Below are positions 16,457-24,803 of a stretch of DNA of 35,150 bases, piece after piece (the first letter of the stretch is position 1; the number at the start of each line of letters is the position of its first letter). A program made the translations under genes and the position numbers. This DNA comes from Frateuria defendens (lineage in GTDB: Bacteria; Pseudomonadota; Gammaproteobacteria; Xanthomonadales; Rhodanobacteraceae). The stretch is taken from positions 1 to 35,150 of the forward strand of contig NZ_LFQR01000095.1 in NCBI RefSeq assembly GCF_001182895.1. Direction: 5' to 3'. The notes below the pieces were generated by a model. It searched no databases. It had not been told where the DNA came from and saw nothing but the letters and a program-made list of their open reading frames with translations.

Positions 16457-16749
16457 AAGCGAAGACCCTGCCCAACATCCACCCCGGTGAAGTGCTGCTC
16501 GAGGAGTTCCTGACTCCCCTGGGCATCAGCCAGAACGCGCTGGCGCGCGCGGCGGGCGTGCCGCCGCGGCGCATCAACGAGATCGTGCTCGGCAAGCGCG
16601 GCATCACGGCGGATACGGCGGTGCGCCTTGCAGCGGCGTTGGGGACTAGTGAACGGTTCTGGCTGGGCCTGCAGGCCGATTACGATCTGGAGGAGGCGCA
16701 CCGCGCGCTGGGCAAGGTGGTGGAGCGGATCGAGCGTATCGCTGCCTAG
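16453..16749 (+). CDS. HigA-family XRE regulator/antitoxin, third gene of the module
   Basis: A 98-residue protein starting MKAKTLPNIHPGEVLLEEFL, typical of HigA antitoxins. It has the XRE helix-turn-helix ISQNALARAAGVPPRRINEIVLGKRGITADTA cut across residues about 26-57, then SERFWLGLQADYDLEEA. HigA normally neutralises a HigB RNase encoded upstream and represses the operon. Here no higB is present; the upstream toxin is HicA instead. The gene is locked to hicA by an ATGA overlap, so it probably provides DNA binding and autoregulation for the three-gene unit. A second toxin could be elsewhere. No downstream hairpin was found before the convergent gene at 16885. Confidence 0.85.
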   Translation: MKAKTLPNIHPGEVLLEEFLTPLGISQNALARAAGVPPRRINEIVLGKRGITADTAVRLAAALGTSERFWLGLQADYDLEEAHRALGKVVERIERIAA

Positions 16750-16884
16750 CAGGTGAGGCTATCCCGCATGCAGACCTTTAGTGAGCGGAACGAACTCCTG
16801 ACCACGCCAATAGAGGGCAGCGCCTTTTTCTGAAAGTTGTTCCGGGGCCGACCTACGTGTCGCATCCGCTGACGCTCATGCAAA

Positions 16885-17640
16885 TCAGTACGGATGCTGC
16901 CGATAAAACAGCTCCAACTGCCGATACACCTCCGGCAAATGCTCCCGCAACGCGGCCGGCTCCTCGAAAAACTGCTCGCTGACCACCGCGAAGAACTCGG
17001 CCGGGCTTTCCAGCCCATACGGGTCGATCGGCAGGGGAAGCCCCTCGCGGTACTCGCCGCGCAGGCGGTCCCAGGCGCTGGAGAGGGCCTGCGTCCACAC
17101 GCGGCGGTTCATGCGCCGGTGCAAGGGCGGAAAGCCGTTGGCGTCGCCGTTGAGCATGTCGAGCTTGTGGGCCATCTCATGGATGATCACGTTGTGTCCC
17201 GGCCTCTTGCCGGGGTTCAGCACATCCGCCCACGACAGGATCACCGGCCCGCGCCCCCAGGCCTCGCCGGCCAACGCGCTGTCGGTCTGGTGCACCACCC
17301 CCGTGGCATCCATGTGCGGGCGACGTGGAATGAACGCGCTCGGATACACGATGACGCTGTGCCAGCCGTCGTACCAGTCCAGGCCCAGTTTCAGGATGGG
17401 AATGCAGGCGTGGGTCGCGAGCAGCACCCGGTCGGCGTCGCCGAGTTGCAAGCCCTGGGTGGGCTCCAGCGACTTGGCTTCCAGGAACAGCGTGGCCAGC
17501 ACGCGCAGCGTGGCCTGGTCGGAGGCGCCCAGCCGACGCGCCGGCGCGCACCGCCGCAGCGCGTCCTGCCACAGCGATTCGCCGATGGGATGCCGCGCGA
17601 CGGTGCGTCGTACACGCCAGTTTCTGAGTTTGTCGAACAT
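16885..17640 (-). CDS. mtfA: MtfA-like zinc peptidase (M90 family)
   Basis: A 251-residue cytosolic metallopeptidase. Motifs: VIIHEMAHKLDML (HExxH near residues 151-156), the conserved MDATGVVHQTDSALAGEAW segment before it, and PYGLESPAEFFAVVSEQFFEEP after it, which supplies the downstream glutamates. In E. coli MtfA interacts with the Mlc repressor and influences glucose PTS control; in Xanthomonadales that link is not established, so only the peptidase family is claimed. The start MFDKLRNWRVRR is the family-typical N-terminus, although the ribosome site is weak. It stands alone on the minus strand, convergent with the toxin-antitoxin genes, with about 135 bases between them that hold nothing recognisable. 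Confidence 0.92.
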   Translation of the reverse strand: MFDKLRNWRVRRTVARHPIGESLWQDALRRCAPARRLGASDQATLRVLATLFLEAKSLEPTQGLQLGDADRVLLATHACIPILKLGLDWYDGWHSVIVYPSAFIPRRPHMDATGVVHQTDSALAGEAWGRGPVILSWADVLNPGKRPGHNVIIHEMAHKLDMLNGDANGFPPLHRRMNRRVWTQALSSAWDRLRGEYREGLPLPIDPYGLESPAEFFAVVSEQFFEEPAALREHLPEVYRQLELFYRQHPY

Positions 17641-17826
17641 GGGCACATGCTGGAAGGGTCTTGGCCTGCACAGCATCAGGGCGAAGTGTGCGTTCTCAAG
17701 CACACCCTGGAACGAATACGGGCCGGGGCAGTCGCCAGCAAGCTGGCGGCCCGGCATGGCGGCAGGGGAGCGAAGCCCGCAGGATAGAGCCGGGTCTCTT
17801 CTGGGCAGCCGCTCGATCGGCCGGGC

Positions 17827-18438
17827 TCACACCGACCCGGTTCGCACCTCGCCCTCGCGAACGTAGCGGTTGGTCAGCACGCCGGTGGGCGAGGTCTTGG
17901 ACGCCTGGAGCCGGAACGCGGCCGCCTGGGCGTGATCGTCGAACAGCCGCTTGCCGCGACCGAGCAGGACCGGGAAGACCAGCAGGACCAGCTCATCGAC
18001 CAGGTCCGTGGCCAGCAGTTGATGCGCCAGTTCGCTGCTGCCCTGGGTGACCAGGTCGGGGCCGTCGCTGCGCTTGAGTTCGCGCACCGTGGCGACGATG
18101 TCCGGGCCCAGGGCGCGGCTGTTCTGCCATCCGAGCGTGTCGGGGTGGTGGGTGGCGACGTGCTTGGCGGTGCCGTTGAACAGGTCGGCGATGCCGCGGT
18201 GCGGTGCGTCCTCCGCCACGTGCGGCCAATACCCGGCGAAGATGTCGTAGGTGCGGCGCCCGAGCAGCAACTCGAAGGGACGCTTGAACAGGCCGTCCAT
18301 CAACTCATCGGACTCGTCGGCATAGGGCCAGACCCAGCCGCCGTAGGCGAAGCCGTCGCCGCGGTCTTCCTCCGGGCCGCCGGGCGCCTGGATGACGCCA
18401 TCGAGGCTGATGAAGGCGGGGACAATGAGCTTTCTCAT
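17827..18438 (-). CDS. Dihydrofolate reductase/RibD C-terminal family protein
   Basis: A 203-residue protein of the bacterial RibD C-terminal/DHFR-like fold. It starts MRKLIVPAFISLDGVIQAPG, with NADPH-site elements LLLGRRTYDIFAGYWP, VTQGSSELAHQLL and VFPVLLGRGKRLF, and ends in LTNRYV. These stand-alone proteins are presumed NADPH-dependent reductases of unknown substrate; true folate reduction should not be assumed. It has GGGAG before the ATG. It is a single minus-strand gene between mtfA and a divergent methyltransferase gene. Confidence 0.9.
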   Translation of the reverse strand: MRKLIVPAFISLDGVIQAPGGPEEDRGDGFAYGGWVWPYADESDELMDGLFKRPFELLLGRRTYDIFAGYWPHVAEDAPHRGIADLFNGTAKHVATHHPDTLGWQNSRALGPDIVATVRELKRSDGPDLVTQGSSELAHQLLATDLVDELVLLVFPVLLGRGKRLFDDHAQAAAFRLQASKTSPTGVLTNRYVREGEVRTGSV

Positions 18439-18831
18439 GGCAGGGCTCCCGTGCGGATCGACGTGTCCGCCTTGTCTACCCGACGAACGGCGGGCCGGAG
18501 AATGGACAACCGTCGCGTGCGCGAGGCGGCGACGTGCGTCTTCGGAAGCCATCGAGCTTAGTCGGGTTCGGCGGCCATGTTCCGGTCGCGACCGGGGCAG
18601 GGCCACTTCTGGCGGGGGCGTGGTGGGCCATGCGTGGATGGATGCCGGTGAAGCATCGGGTCCCGGCTTCGGCCACGGCCCACGGATCGGCGCACGCGGC
18701 GGGAATGGAGGGGGCAGCGCCTCCTGCCGGCACCGGCCGGGAACGCCGCCGCCCGTACGCCCTCGGTTCCCGGCACGTTCTTCGGCAGCGGCGTAGGCTC
18801 TGTGCGTCACGTGGCCGGAGTCACGCGCATC
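18439..18831. other. Intergenic region between divergent genes, no gene seen
   Basis: About 390 bases separate the reductase gene (minus) and methyltransferase gene (plus). Open frames in it have no family features or ribosome sites. It must hold both promoters, but no convincing -35/-10 pair was identified. An in-frame GTG at 18802 could extend the methyltransferase by ten residues. Confidence 0.4.
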
Positions 18832-19650
18832 ATGCAACCGTCGGGAAACGACATTCGATTCGGCGACGCTATCGCCGCGCTTTACCAGGATCACCTGGTG
18901 CCGCTGATCTTTGCGCCCTACGCGGTGGACCTCGTCGCGCGGCTGGCGCCGCTGGCGGTGGCGAGCGTGTTGGAGCTGGCGGCCGGTACGGGCGTGGTGA
19001 CGCGCGAGTTGGCGGCGCGGTTGCCGCCCGACGTGCAGCTCGTCGCCACCGATCTCAACGCGTCGATGTTGGCGGTGGCGCAGGCGCAGGGCACCACCAG
19101 GGCGGTGACCTGGCGCCAGGCGGACGCGATGGCCTTGCCGTTTGCCGATGCCTCGTTCGATGCCGTGGTCTGTCAGTTCGGTGTGATGTTCTTTCCGGAC
19201 AAGGTGCACGCCTTTGCCGAGGCGCGCCGCGTGCTTCGCCCCGGTGGCACGCTGCTGTTCAACGTGTGGGACCGGATCGAGACGAACGATTTCGCGCGGG
19301 TGGTGAGCAACGCCGTCGCCGGACTGTTTCCGGATGACCCGCCAGGTTTCCTTGCACGCCTGCCCCACGGTTACTTCTCGGCGGAGGCGATTGCCCGCGA
19401 CCTGGCGTTGGCCGGCTTTGCCGGGCCGCCAGCGATCGAGACCGTCACCGCGATCAGCCGCGCGGAGACGCCCGGCATTCCGGCCCTGGCCTACTGCCAG
19501 GGCACGCCGCTGCGCGGCGAGATCGAGGCGCGCCAGGCGGCGTGGCTGGAAGAGGCCACGGCGGTCGCCGCCGCGGCCCTGGCGGCGCAGTTCGGCTCCG
19601 GGCCGGTGGTCGGCCGGATCCAGGCGCTGGTGGTGCAGGCTGCGCGCTGA
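18832..19650 (+). CDS. Class I SAM-dependent methyltransferase (UbiE/Methyltransf_11 type)
   Basis: A 272-residue methyltransferase. Motif I is VLELAAGTGVVTREL (residues about 43-57), the acidic loop is LVATDLNASML, motif II/III appears as DAMALPFADASFDAVVCQFGVMFFPD, and the post-motif is EARRVLRPGGTLLFNVWD. This is the usual small-molecule methyltransferase core, and the C-terminal third should define the substrate, which I cannot identify. The ATG start has only a distant GGAG; an upstream GTG is possible. It stands alone and is convergent with the transporter gene. Neighbours give no pathway hint. Confidence 0.88.
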   Translation: MQPSGNDIRFGDAIAALYQDHLVPLIFAPYAVDLVARLAPLAVASVLELAAGTGVVTRELAARLPPDVQLVATDLNASMLAVAQAQGTTRAVTWRQADAMALPFADASFDAVVCQFGVMFFPDKVHAFAEARRVLRPGGTLLFNVWDRIETNDFARVVSNAVAGLFPDDPPGFLARLPHGYFSAEAIARDLALAGFAGPPAIETVTAISRAETPGIPALAYCQGTPLRGEIEARQAAWLEEATAVAAAALAAQFGSGPVVGRIQALVVQAAR

Positions 19651-19784
19651 TTTGGTGGCGGCCACGGGTGAATGGGTCTTGCGGGGCGAAGCGGGATGCA
19701 GCTCATTGAGTCGACCTCGCGGATGGCCTCTGCGCAAGCTGAGCTTGGCCTCCTTGAGCCTGACAGGCGCCTCGGAGTGGTGCC

Positions 19785-21101
19785 CTACCGTTTCCGCGCA
19801 CCACGTAACCACGGTCTTGCCTTGGCCTGCGCGGGACACGTTTCCGGCATGGCCAGGAACAAGGGTAAGACGGCCAGGGCCACCGCGGCGATCATGGCGC
19901 CGGGCATGGCGTTCCATCCCGTTGCCTTGATCAGGAACTCGGCCAGGAACGGCGTCAGGCCGCCGAAGAGCGCGGTGGCGGTCGTAACCCCCAGGGCCAG
20001 CCCGCTGAGGCGTCCCTCGCCGGGAAATTGTTCGGCGGTCGCCGGCGCGCCCACCGCGCTCACGCCGCCCGCGAGGCAGGCCAGCACGATGGCGCCGCAG
20101 GCGATCTGCGCCGCGGACCCGCGCGCCATGAAGGCGAACGTCGTGAGCGGAAGCAAGGTGCAGGCGAGGGCCAGCCCGATCAGTACCGGCTTGCGCCCGA
20201 CGCGGTCCGACAGCGTGCCCGCCAGCGGCGTGGCGAGGATCACCGCCACCGCCGCGATGGTCGACAGCCACAGCGAACGGCTCTCGCCGAGCGTGGCCGA
20301 CGTAGTCAGGAAGGTCGGCACATAGGTGATGCCGACGTAATAGGTGATCGACCCCAGCGCCGAGATGGCGAACGTCCGGAACAAAGCGGCCCGGTGGTGC
20401 GCGAGCGTGTGGCGGATGGGGGAGGCGGGGACGGTGCGCTGCGCCACCTGCCGCACGAAATCCGGCGATTCCTGCATGGTGGAACGCGCGATCCAGACCC
20501 CGCCCGCAAGCGCCGCGCCCACGAAAAACGGGATGCGCCAGCCCCAGGCGTCGAGGCTGGCGGCGCTCATGGAGCCTACCGTCAGCGCGGAAACCGCCAC
20601 GGCCAGCAAGGCCCCGACCTCGCTGGCGGCCGATGCCGTGGACGTGACCAAGCCGCGCCGGTCCTCGCGCGCGCCTTCCAGCAGATAGGCGACCACGCCC
20701 GTGTACTCGCCGCCCACCGAGAAGGCCATGAAGCAGCGAAGCAGCAGCAGGAGCCCGCCGGCCGCCGGGCCGAGGCTCTCGTAGGTGGGCAGCAGGGCGG
20801 TGGCGAGCATCGCCAGCGTCATCAGGGTCATGGACAGCAGCAGCACGGTTCGCCGCCCGATCCTGTCGCCGATATGGCCGAACACGATGGCGCCCAGGGG
20901 GCGCATGCCATAGGCCATGGCGAAGCCTGCCAGCGTCACCAGCAGCGAGGTTTCACCGCCGCCCAGGAAGACCCGCGACAGCACGGTGGCCAGATAGAGG
21001 TACAGCGTGAAGTCGTACCACTCGACGACCGTGGACAGCGCGGCGATCGTCATGGAGCTGCGGGAAACCCCCGGGGCGCTGCGTTTCTCGGTCCAGGTCA
21101 T
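19785..21101 (-). CDS. MFS transporter of the metabolite:H+ symporter (MHS) family
   Basis: A 438-residue inner-membrane transporter with 12 predicted helices. The N-terminus STVVEWYDFTLYLYLATV is the MHS-family signature (ProP, KgtP, ShiA relatives). The loop 2-3 motif is GHIGDRIGRRTVLLLSM and the symmetry-related loop 8-9 motif is GTLSDRVGRKPVL. The segment RCFMAFSVGGEYTGVVAYLLE in TM4 is also characteristic. Substrates in this family are organic acids, betaine, proline or shikimate; the sequence alone does not decide. It is monocistronic on the minus strand, and the 140-base gap after it holds no clear terminator. Confidence 0.9.
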   Translation of the reverse strand: MTWTEKRSAPGVSRSSMTIAALSTVVEWYDFTLYLYLATVLSRVFLGGGETSLLVTLAGFAMAYGMRPLGAIVFGHIGDRIGRRTVLLLSMTLMTLAMLATALLPTYESLGPAAGGLLLLLRCFMAFSVGGEYTGVVAYLLEGAREDRRGLVTSTASAASEVGALLAVAVSALTVGSMSAASLDAWGWRIPFFVGAALAGGVWIARSTMQESPDFVRQVAQRTVPASPIRHTLAHHRAALFRTFAISALGSITYYVGITYVPTFLTTSATLGESRSLWLSTIAAVAVILATPLAGTLSDRVGRKPVLIGLALACTLLPLTTFAFMARGSAAQIACGAIVLACLAGGVSAVGAPATAEQFPGEGRLSGLALGVTTATALFGGLTPFLAEFLIKATGWNAMPGAMIAAVALAVLPLFLAMPETCPAQAKARPWLRGARKR

Positions 21102-21300
21102 GCGGGCGGGGCGCCGGCGGCGTACGGAGTGTCGATCGTAGCGGCTTCCGGCGTACGGGTATCGTCAAGCCATGGCGGCGGCCGGGGCCTTCGCCGCGTA
21201 CTGCCTGCAAGCCGCCGGCTCGCCGGTCGGGGCTTCCCCCCGCATCGTCATGAGTTGGCGACGCCAGCAACGGCGATGTGATCGCGCCGAAAGAAACGGG

Positions 21301-22143
21301 CTAGCGCCGTATCGCCAAGACGCCGTCCAGCGCCAGCTGCGCCTTGAAGTCGGCCTTCTCCAGGCGCCTGGCCACCTCGCGCGGCACGTCGCGGCCGCTG
21401 GTGAGCTTGTTCGGGCTGCCGGTGTAGTGGAACAGGCGGCCGCCGCGGCGCAGTACGCGCGCCAACTGGTCGTAGAAGGCCTGCGAGTAGAGTTCGCCGG
21501 CGATGCCGAAGCGCGGCGGGTCGTGCAGCAGTGCGTCCACCGAGGCGTCGGCGACCTGCGCAATGGCCTGCGACACGTCGGCATGGGTGAGTTGCAGGCG
21601 GCCGCCGCTGGCGGGCGCGTCGGGATCGGGTGACCACGGGTTGAGCGTGCGCAGCCACAGCACGTCGGGGTTCTTCTCGAAGGAGTGGATGCGCGCCACG
21701 CCCGCCTCCAGGCAGCCGGCCGCGAAATAGCCCAGGCCGCCACAGGTGTCGAGCAGCACCTTGCCGCGCGGCTCGACCAGCGCCACCTTGCGGCGCGCAT
21801 CCTCGAACGGCGACTCCTTCGCGGTGGGCAGCATCTTGATGCCGTCGATCTCGAAGGTGGGCGCGCCCCATTCGGTGGGCACCAGCTTGATCAGCGAGCC
21901 GGCGAAGCGCGACGCCGGCGCGAACGCCTCGCCGTCCCAGTAGTAGATCGTGCGGTCTTTCAGCTTGGGCGGATACGGGTAGCGCTGGCCTTTCCACGAC
22001 CAGGCGTCCGCCTCCAGCGGCATGCTGCCGTGCGAGCGGCCGAGATCCAGCGAGCCCGTCCATGCGCCGTCGCCGGCCTCGCGCGCGGCCAGCAGGGCCT
22101 CGGCGACGGGGCGCGTGAGCAGGGGGCCGGCATAGTGCGACAC
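21301..22143 (-). CDS. Predicted SAM-dependent methyltransferase with a DPPR motif (archaeal-like family)
   Basis: A 280-residue methyltransferase-fold protein. Motif I is VLLDTCGGLGYFAAGCLEAG, the acidic loop is IHSFEKNPDVLWL, and the catalytic-site motif is LLHDPPRFGIAGELYSQAFY, with DPPR where N6-methyltransferases have (D/N)PPY. It ends in GRLFHYTGSPNKLTSGRDVP. The motif set recalls the family COG2521, described mainly from archaea; that match is from memory. The N-terminal 100 residues (LDLGRSHGSMPLEADAWSW) are outside the methyltransferase core. The start is decided by AAGGAGA, 9 bases before a GTG at 22143; longer in-frame starts upstream lack a ribosome site. It is divergent from the peptidase gene. 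The substrate is unknown. Confidence 0.75.
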   Translation of the reverse strand: MSHYAGPLLTRPVAEALLAAREAGDGAWTGSLDLGRSHGSMPLEADAWSWKGQRYPYPPKLKDRTIYYWDGEAFAPASRFAGSLIKLVPTEWGAPTFEIDGIKMLPTAKESPFEDARRKVALVEPRGKVLLDTCGGLGYFAAGCLEAGVARIHSFEKNPDVLWLRTLNPWSPDPDAPASGGRLQLTHADVSQAIAQVADASVDALLHDPPRFGIAGELYSQAFYDQLARVLRRGGRLFHYTGSPNKLTSGRDVPREVARRLEKADFKAQLALDGVLAIRR

Positions 22144-22296
22144 GTAGGGCGATCTCCTTGGAACGGCGGCGGGCCGCCATGGCGGCGAAAGGCCGGCATC
22201 GTAACCCACCGGCGTCCGGGCCGGCCCGGTTGCGCGGGCGGCGGCGGGGTGAATGCTAGAGTGTCGCGCTTTCACCTACTTGGAACGCGCAGCGCC

Positions 22297-23232
22297 ATGA
22301 CGACCCACGCCTCTTATCCGATCGGCAAGCCCGGCGTGCCCTGGGGGCCCGGGGAAGTCGCCGACTGGGTGTCGCGGCAGACCCGCCGGCGCAGCTACGC
22401 AGCGGACGTGGTGGACAGGATCGACACCCTGCGCGCGCGCTTCGACGTGGTGGAGTACGGGCGGCTGGACTATGCGCCCGACAGCTACCCGCTGTTCGCG
22501 ATCAAGAGCCGCGACTGGCGCGACGCTCTGCCCTGCGTGCTGGTGACCGGCGGCGTGCACGGCTACGAGACCAGCGGCGTGCACGGCGCGCTGCAGTTCG
22601 TCGAGCGGCATGCCGGGGACTACGCGGGGCGGGCCAACCTGCTGGTCGCGCCGTGCGTCAGCCCCTGGGCCTACGAGCGCATCCACCGCTGGAACGCGCA
22701 TGCGATCGACCCCAACCGCTCCTTCCGCGAGCACAGCCCGGCGGAGGAATCGGCGGCGCTGATGCGCCTGGTGGCGCCGCTGCGCGGCCGCTTCCTGCTG
22801 CACATCGACCTGCACGAGACCACCGACACCGACGAGTCGGAATTCCGCCCCGCACTGGCCGCGCGCGACGGCCAGGACTACGAGCCGGGCGAGATCCCGG
22901 ACGGCTTCTACCTGGTCGGCGACAGCGAGAATCCGCAGCCGCAGTTCCAGCAGGCGGTGATCGCGGCGGTGGCGAAGGTCACCCACATCGCGCCGGCCGA
23001 CCGCAACGGCGAGATCATCGGCTCGCCGGTGGTGGCGCCCGGGGTCATCGACTACGCGCTCGCCCGGCTCGGCCTCTGCGCCGGCATCACCGGCGCGCGC
23101 TACACCACCACCACCGAGGTCTACCCCGACAGCCCGCGCGCCACGCCCGCGCAGTGCAACGCCGCGCAGGTGGCGGCGGTGTGCGCGGCGATCGACTATG
23201 CCTTGGCGCACGGGGCCGACGCGCCGGCCTGA
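22297..23232 (+). CDS. M14-family-like zinc carboxypeptidase/deacylase
   Basis: A 311-residue zinc hydrolase of the M14/AstE-like superfamily. Zinc ligands are the His and Glu of VTGGVHGYETSG (HxxE) and the His of LLHIDLHETTDTDESEF. The substrate-carboxylate-binding pattern is AIDPNRSF, and the catalytic Glu is probably in YTTTTEVYPDSP. There is no signal peptide, so it is cytoplasmic, unlike secreted digestive carboxypeptidases. Possible reactions are removal of a C-terminal residue or hydrolysis of an N-acyl amino acid; I cannot choose. The start fits the family, although the ribosome site is weak. Directly after the stop begins a 24-nt element that is repeated after the porin gene. Confidence 0.85.
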   Translation: MTTHASYPIGKPGVPWGPGEVADWVSRQTRRRSYAADVVDRIDTLRARFDVVEYGRLDYAPDSYPLFAIKSRDWRDALPCVLVTGGVHGYETSGVHGALQFVERHAGDYAGRANLLVAPCVSPWAYERIHRWNAHAIDPNRSFREHSPAEESAALMRLVAPLRGRFLLHIDLHETTDTDESEFRPALAARDGQDYEPGEIPDGFYLVGDSENPQPQFQQAVIAAVAKVTHIAPADRNGEIIGSPVVAPGVIDYALARLGLCAGITGARYTTTTEVYPDSPRATPAQCNAAQVAAVCAAIDYALAHGADAPA

Positions 23233-23256
23233 GGGCCTGTCCAAAGTCTTGCCGTT
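23233..23256 (+). repeat. 24-nt element directly after the peptidase stop codon (copy 1)
   Basis: It begins with the base after the TGA. It matches 22 of 24 positions with the reverse complement of 29502-29525, which begins directly after the porin stop codon. The shared core is CAAAGTCTTGCCGTT. Confidence 0.8.
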
Positions 23257-23592
23257 GACGCGGCTTGGCTCCTCCCCCTGCACGCAAGGAGGGAGCAGGT
23301 ACCTTGGCCCGCCACTGACGGGTTGGTGTTGTCGGTGCGTATCGGCAGTCTCGCGGCTGCTCGCTGCGGCGTTGCCTTACGGCGAGGGCCAGTGCCACGA
23401 AGCCGAGGCCATACGCCATTTGGCCGATGCCCGCCGGCTTCGCACCGGCCGGCCGTTCCAATGCGCAGGCGTTGCGGTCGTGCTAGCGTTCGGTTCGAAC
23501 ACTCCGGTCTTTTTCTTGCTGGATCAGGGCGCGATGCCGTCGGCATGGATCGCCTGCGGCGGCGCCGGTTCCGATGGAACGAGGGGGCCAGT
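23257..23592. other. Intergenic region, no gene seen
   Basis: About 335 bases. It has an imperfect CTCC/GGAG hairpin (about 23269-23300) that may terminate the peptidase transcript. Open frames here lack ribosome sites and family features. The promoter of the next gene was not identified. Confidence 0.4.
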
Positions 23593-23976
23593 ATGGGCCA
23601 TGACAAGACGCGCTCGCAGGTCACGGTCAGCAGTGTGGACTGGAGCGATCCGCACTTGAACGAACTGCTGAAGAAGGTCGATGGCTGGAGCATCGACCAT
23701 CGCAGCCACCTGCCGCCGCAGGAGGTGGAGATCCGGGTCATCTGCGGCTGGGAGGCGGCCGACGGCTGCATGCTCGCGCAGTTGCTGGCGGAGTCGGACG
23801 GCGGCCTGGTGCTGGCCACCCGCACGCCGCTGCCGCCCGGCGTGGAGGTGCGGGTGAGCGCGGGGCCGGGCGACGGCCAGCCGACGCGCTGGGGCGTGGT
23901 GTTGCAGGGGCGCGAGAGCCGTCGCGTCGAAGACCGCGGGGATGCCCTTTACCTGAGCTGGCTGCGCGCCCGCTGA
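23593..23976 (+). CDS. Small protein with a possible degenerate PilZ-like domain
   Basis: A 127-residue soluble protein. The first 45 residues (SSVDWSDPHLNELLKKVDGW) look like a small helical lead. The rest is beta-rich: EVEIRVICGW, ESDGGLVLATRTPLPPGVEVRVSAGPG, TRWGVVLQGRESRR, YLSWL. The GGLVLATRTPLPPGVEVRV stretch resembles the core strand pattern of PilZ domains, but the c-di-GMP-binding RxxxR and (D/N)xSxxG motifs are missing, so it would not be expected to bind c-di-GMP in the usual way. GAGGGGG lies 5 bases before the ATG. It may equally be an unrelated small beta-barrel. The function is unknown. Confidence 0.7.
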   Translation: MGHDKTRSQVTVSSVDWSDPHLNELLKKVDGWSIDHRSHLPPQEVEIRVICGWEAADGCMLAQLLAESDGGLVLATRTPLPPGVEVRVSAGPGDGQPTRWGVVLQGRESRRVEDRGDALYLSWLRAR

Positions 23977-24018
23977 CCGCGGGCATCGCGCGGCGAAGCG
24001 GCGCGGGGCGGCTCGCTG

Positions 24019-24549
24019 TCAGCGCATCGGTTGCCGGTGGCGCACCGGGTCGTGCTCGTGTGCCGCTTGCTCGCGCCACTGCGCCAGGCGCCTCGCCATG
24101 CGCCGCACATGACTCCCGGGCCAGTACACGCGGCCGCAGGCGGGGCAGGCCCGGTACGGCCCCTGCAGCTCGCGCGCCAGGGGCGGCATGCCGGCCCGCT
24201 CGTCCGCGCTGGCCTCCCGCAGCGGCGTGTTGTCGAGCAGGCAGCGGGTGAACGGCGCAAGGGTCCAGTCGATGCCGAGCGCCTGGGCCAGTTGCAGCGC
24301 CTGGGCGTCGGCGTCGTTGACGATGAGCCGCCGCACGTCGAGGCCGGCGGGCGGGTGGGCGGCGAGGTGGCGGTCGCAGGTGAGCAGCACGCGCCGCGCT
24401 TCGCAGCATCGTTCGGCGATGGCGCGGTCGGTTTCGTCCGCGGCGGCCACCGTGGTGTCGTAGCCGGCCGCGCGCAGCCAGCGGGCCAGGCCCGCCAGCA
24501 TGCGGTCGCAGCACAGTCGGACGGCCTCGGGGGGCGGGCGGGGTTCCAT
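24019..24549 (-). CDS. Mut7-C RNase-domain (PIN-like) protein with a zinc-ribbon-like tail
   Basis: A 176-residue protein. The N-terminal half has the PIN-like Mut7-C pattern CCDRMLAGLARWLRAAGYDT, ATDETDRAI-type acidic sites (AADETDRAIAE) and RRVLLTCDRHL, where the Asp residues would hold catalytic metal. The C-terminal half (residues about 110-160) has RCLLDNTPL and CPACGRVYWPGSHVRRM, a zinc-ribbon arrangement in which one of the four usual cysteines is replaced (RCLLD rather than RCxxC). Proteins of this family are presumed ribonucleases of unknown target. No strong ribosome site is visible. It sits on the minus strand, 254 bases after a hypothetical gene in the same direction. Confidence 0.85.
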   Translation of the reverse strand: MEPRPPPEAVRLCCDRMLAGLARWLRAAGYDTTVAAADETDRAIAERCCEARRVLLTCDRHLAAHPPAGLDVRRLIVNDADAQALQLAQALGIDWTLAPFTRCLLDNTPLREASADERAGMPPLARELQGPYRACPACGRVYWPGSHVRRMARRLAQWREQAAHEHDPVRHRQPMR

Positions 24550-24803
24550 GTGTCGATCACCGGCGGCGGCGTAGGGGCATTTTCCTCCACGCGAGGCGAA
24601 GAGCGCCTCAAGGCGCCGGGTGGCCGGCTCGTCGAAGTCGCTTGCGCGCCGAACGATGGAGCGCGCGGCGCAAGGTGGCGCTGCGGGTTTTGCGGGCCGC
24701 CGGCTTGGCAGGCGCGGAAGGACCGCGCCGCGCCGTCGCGCTGGCGGTTTCGCCGCGCCGGCGCAGTGATCGCCAGAGGTCGCGCCAGGGCCTGCGGCCC
24801 GCC

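Noticed and set aside
18476-18831. Possible small gene between the reductase and methyltransferase genes
   Set aside because: Frames on both strands lack start signals and conserved features; composition is non-coding-like.
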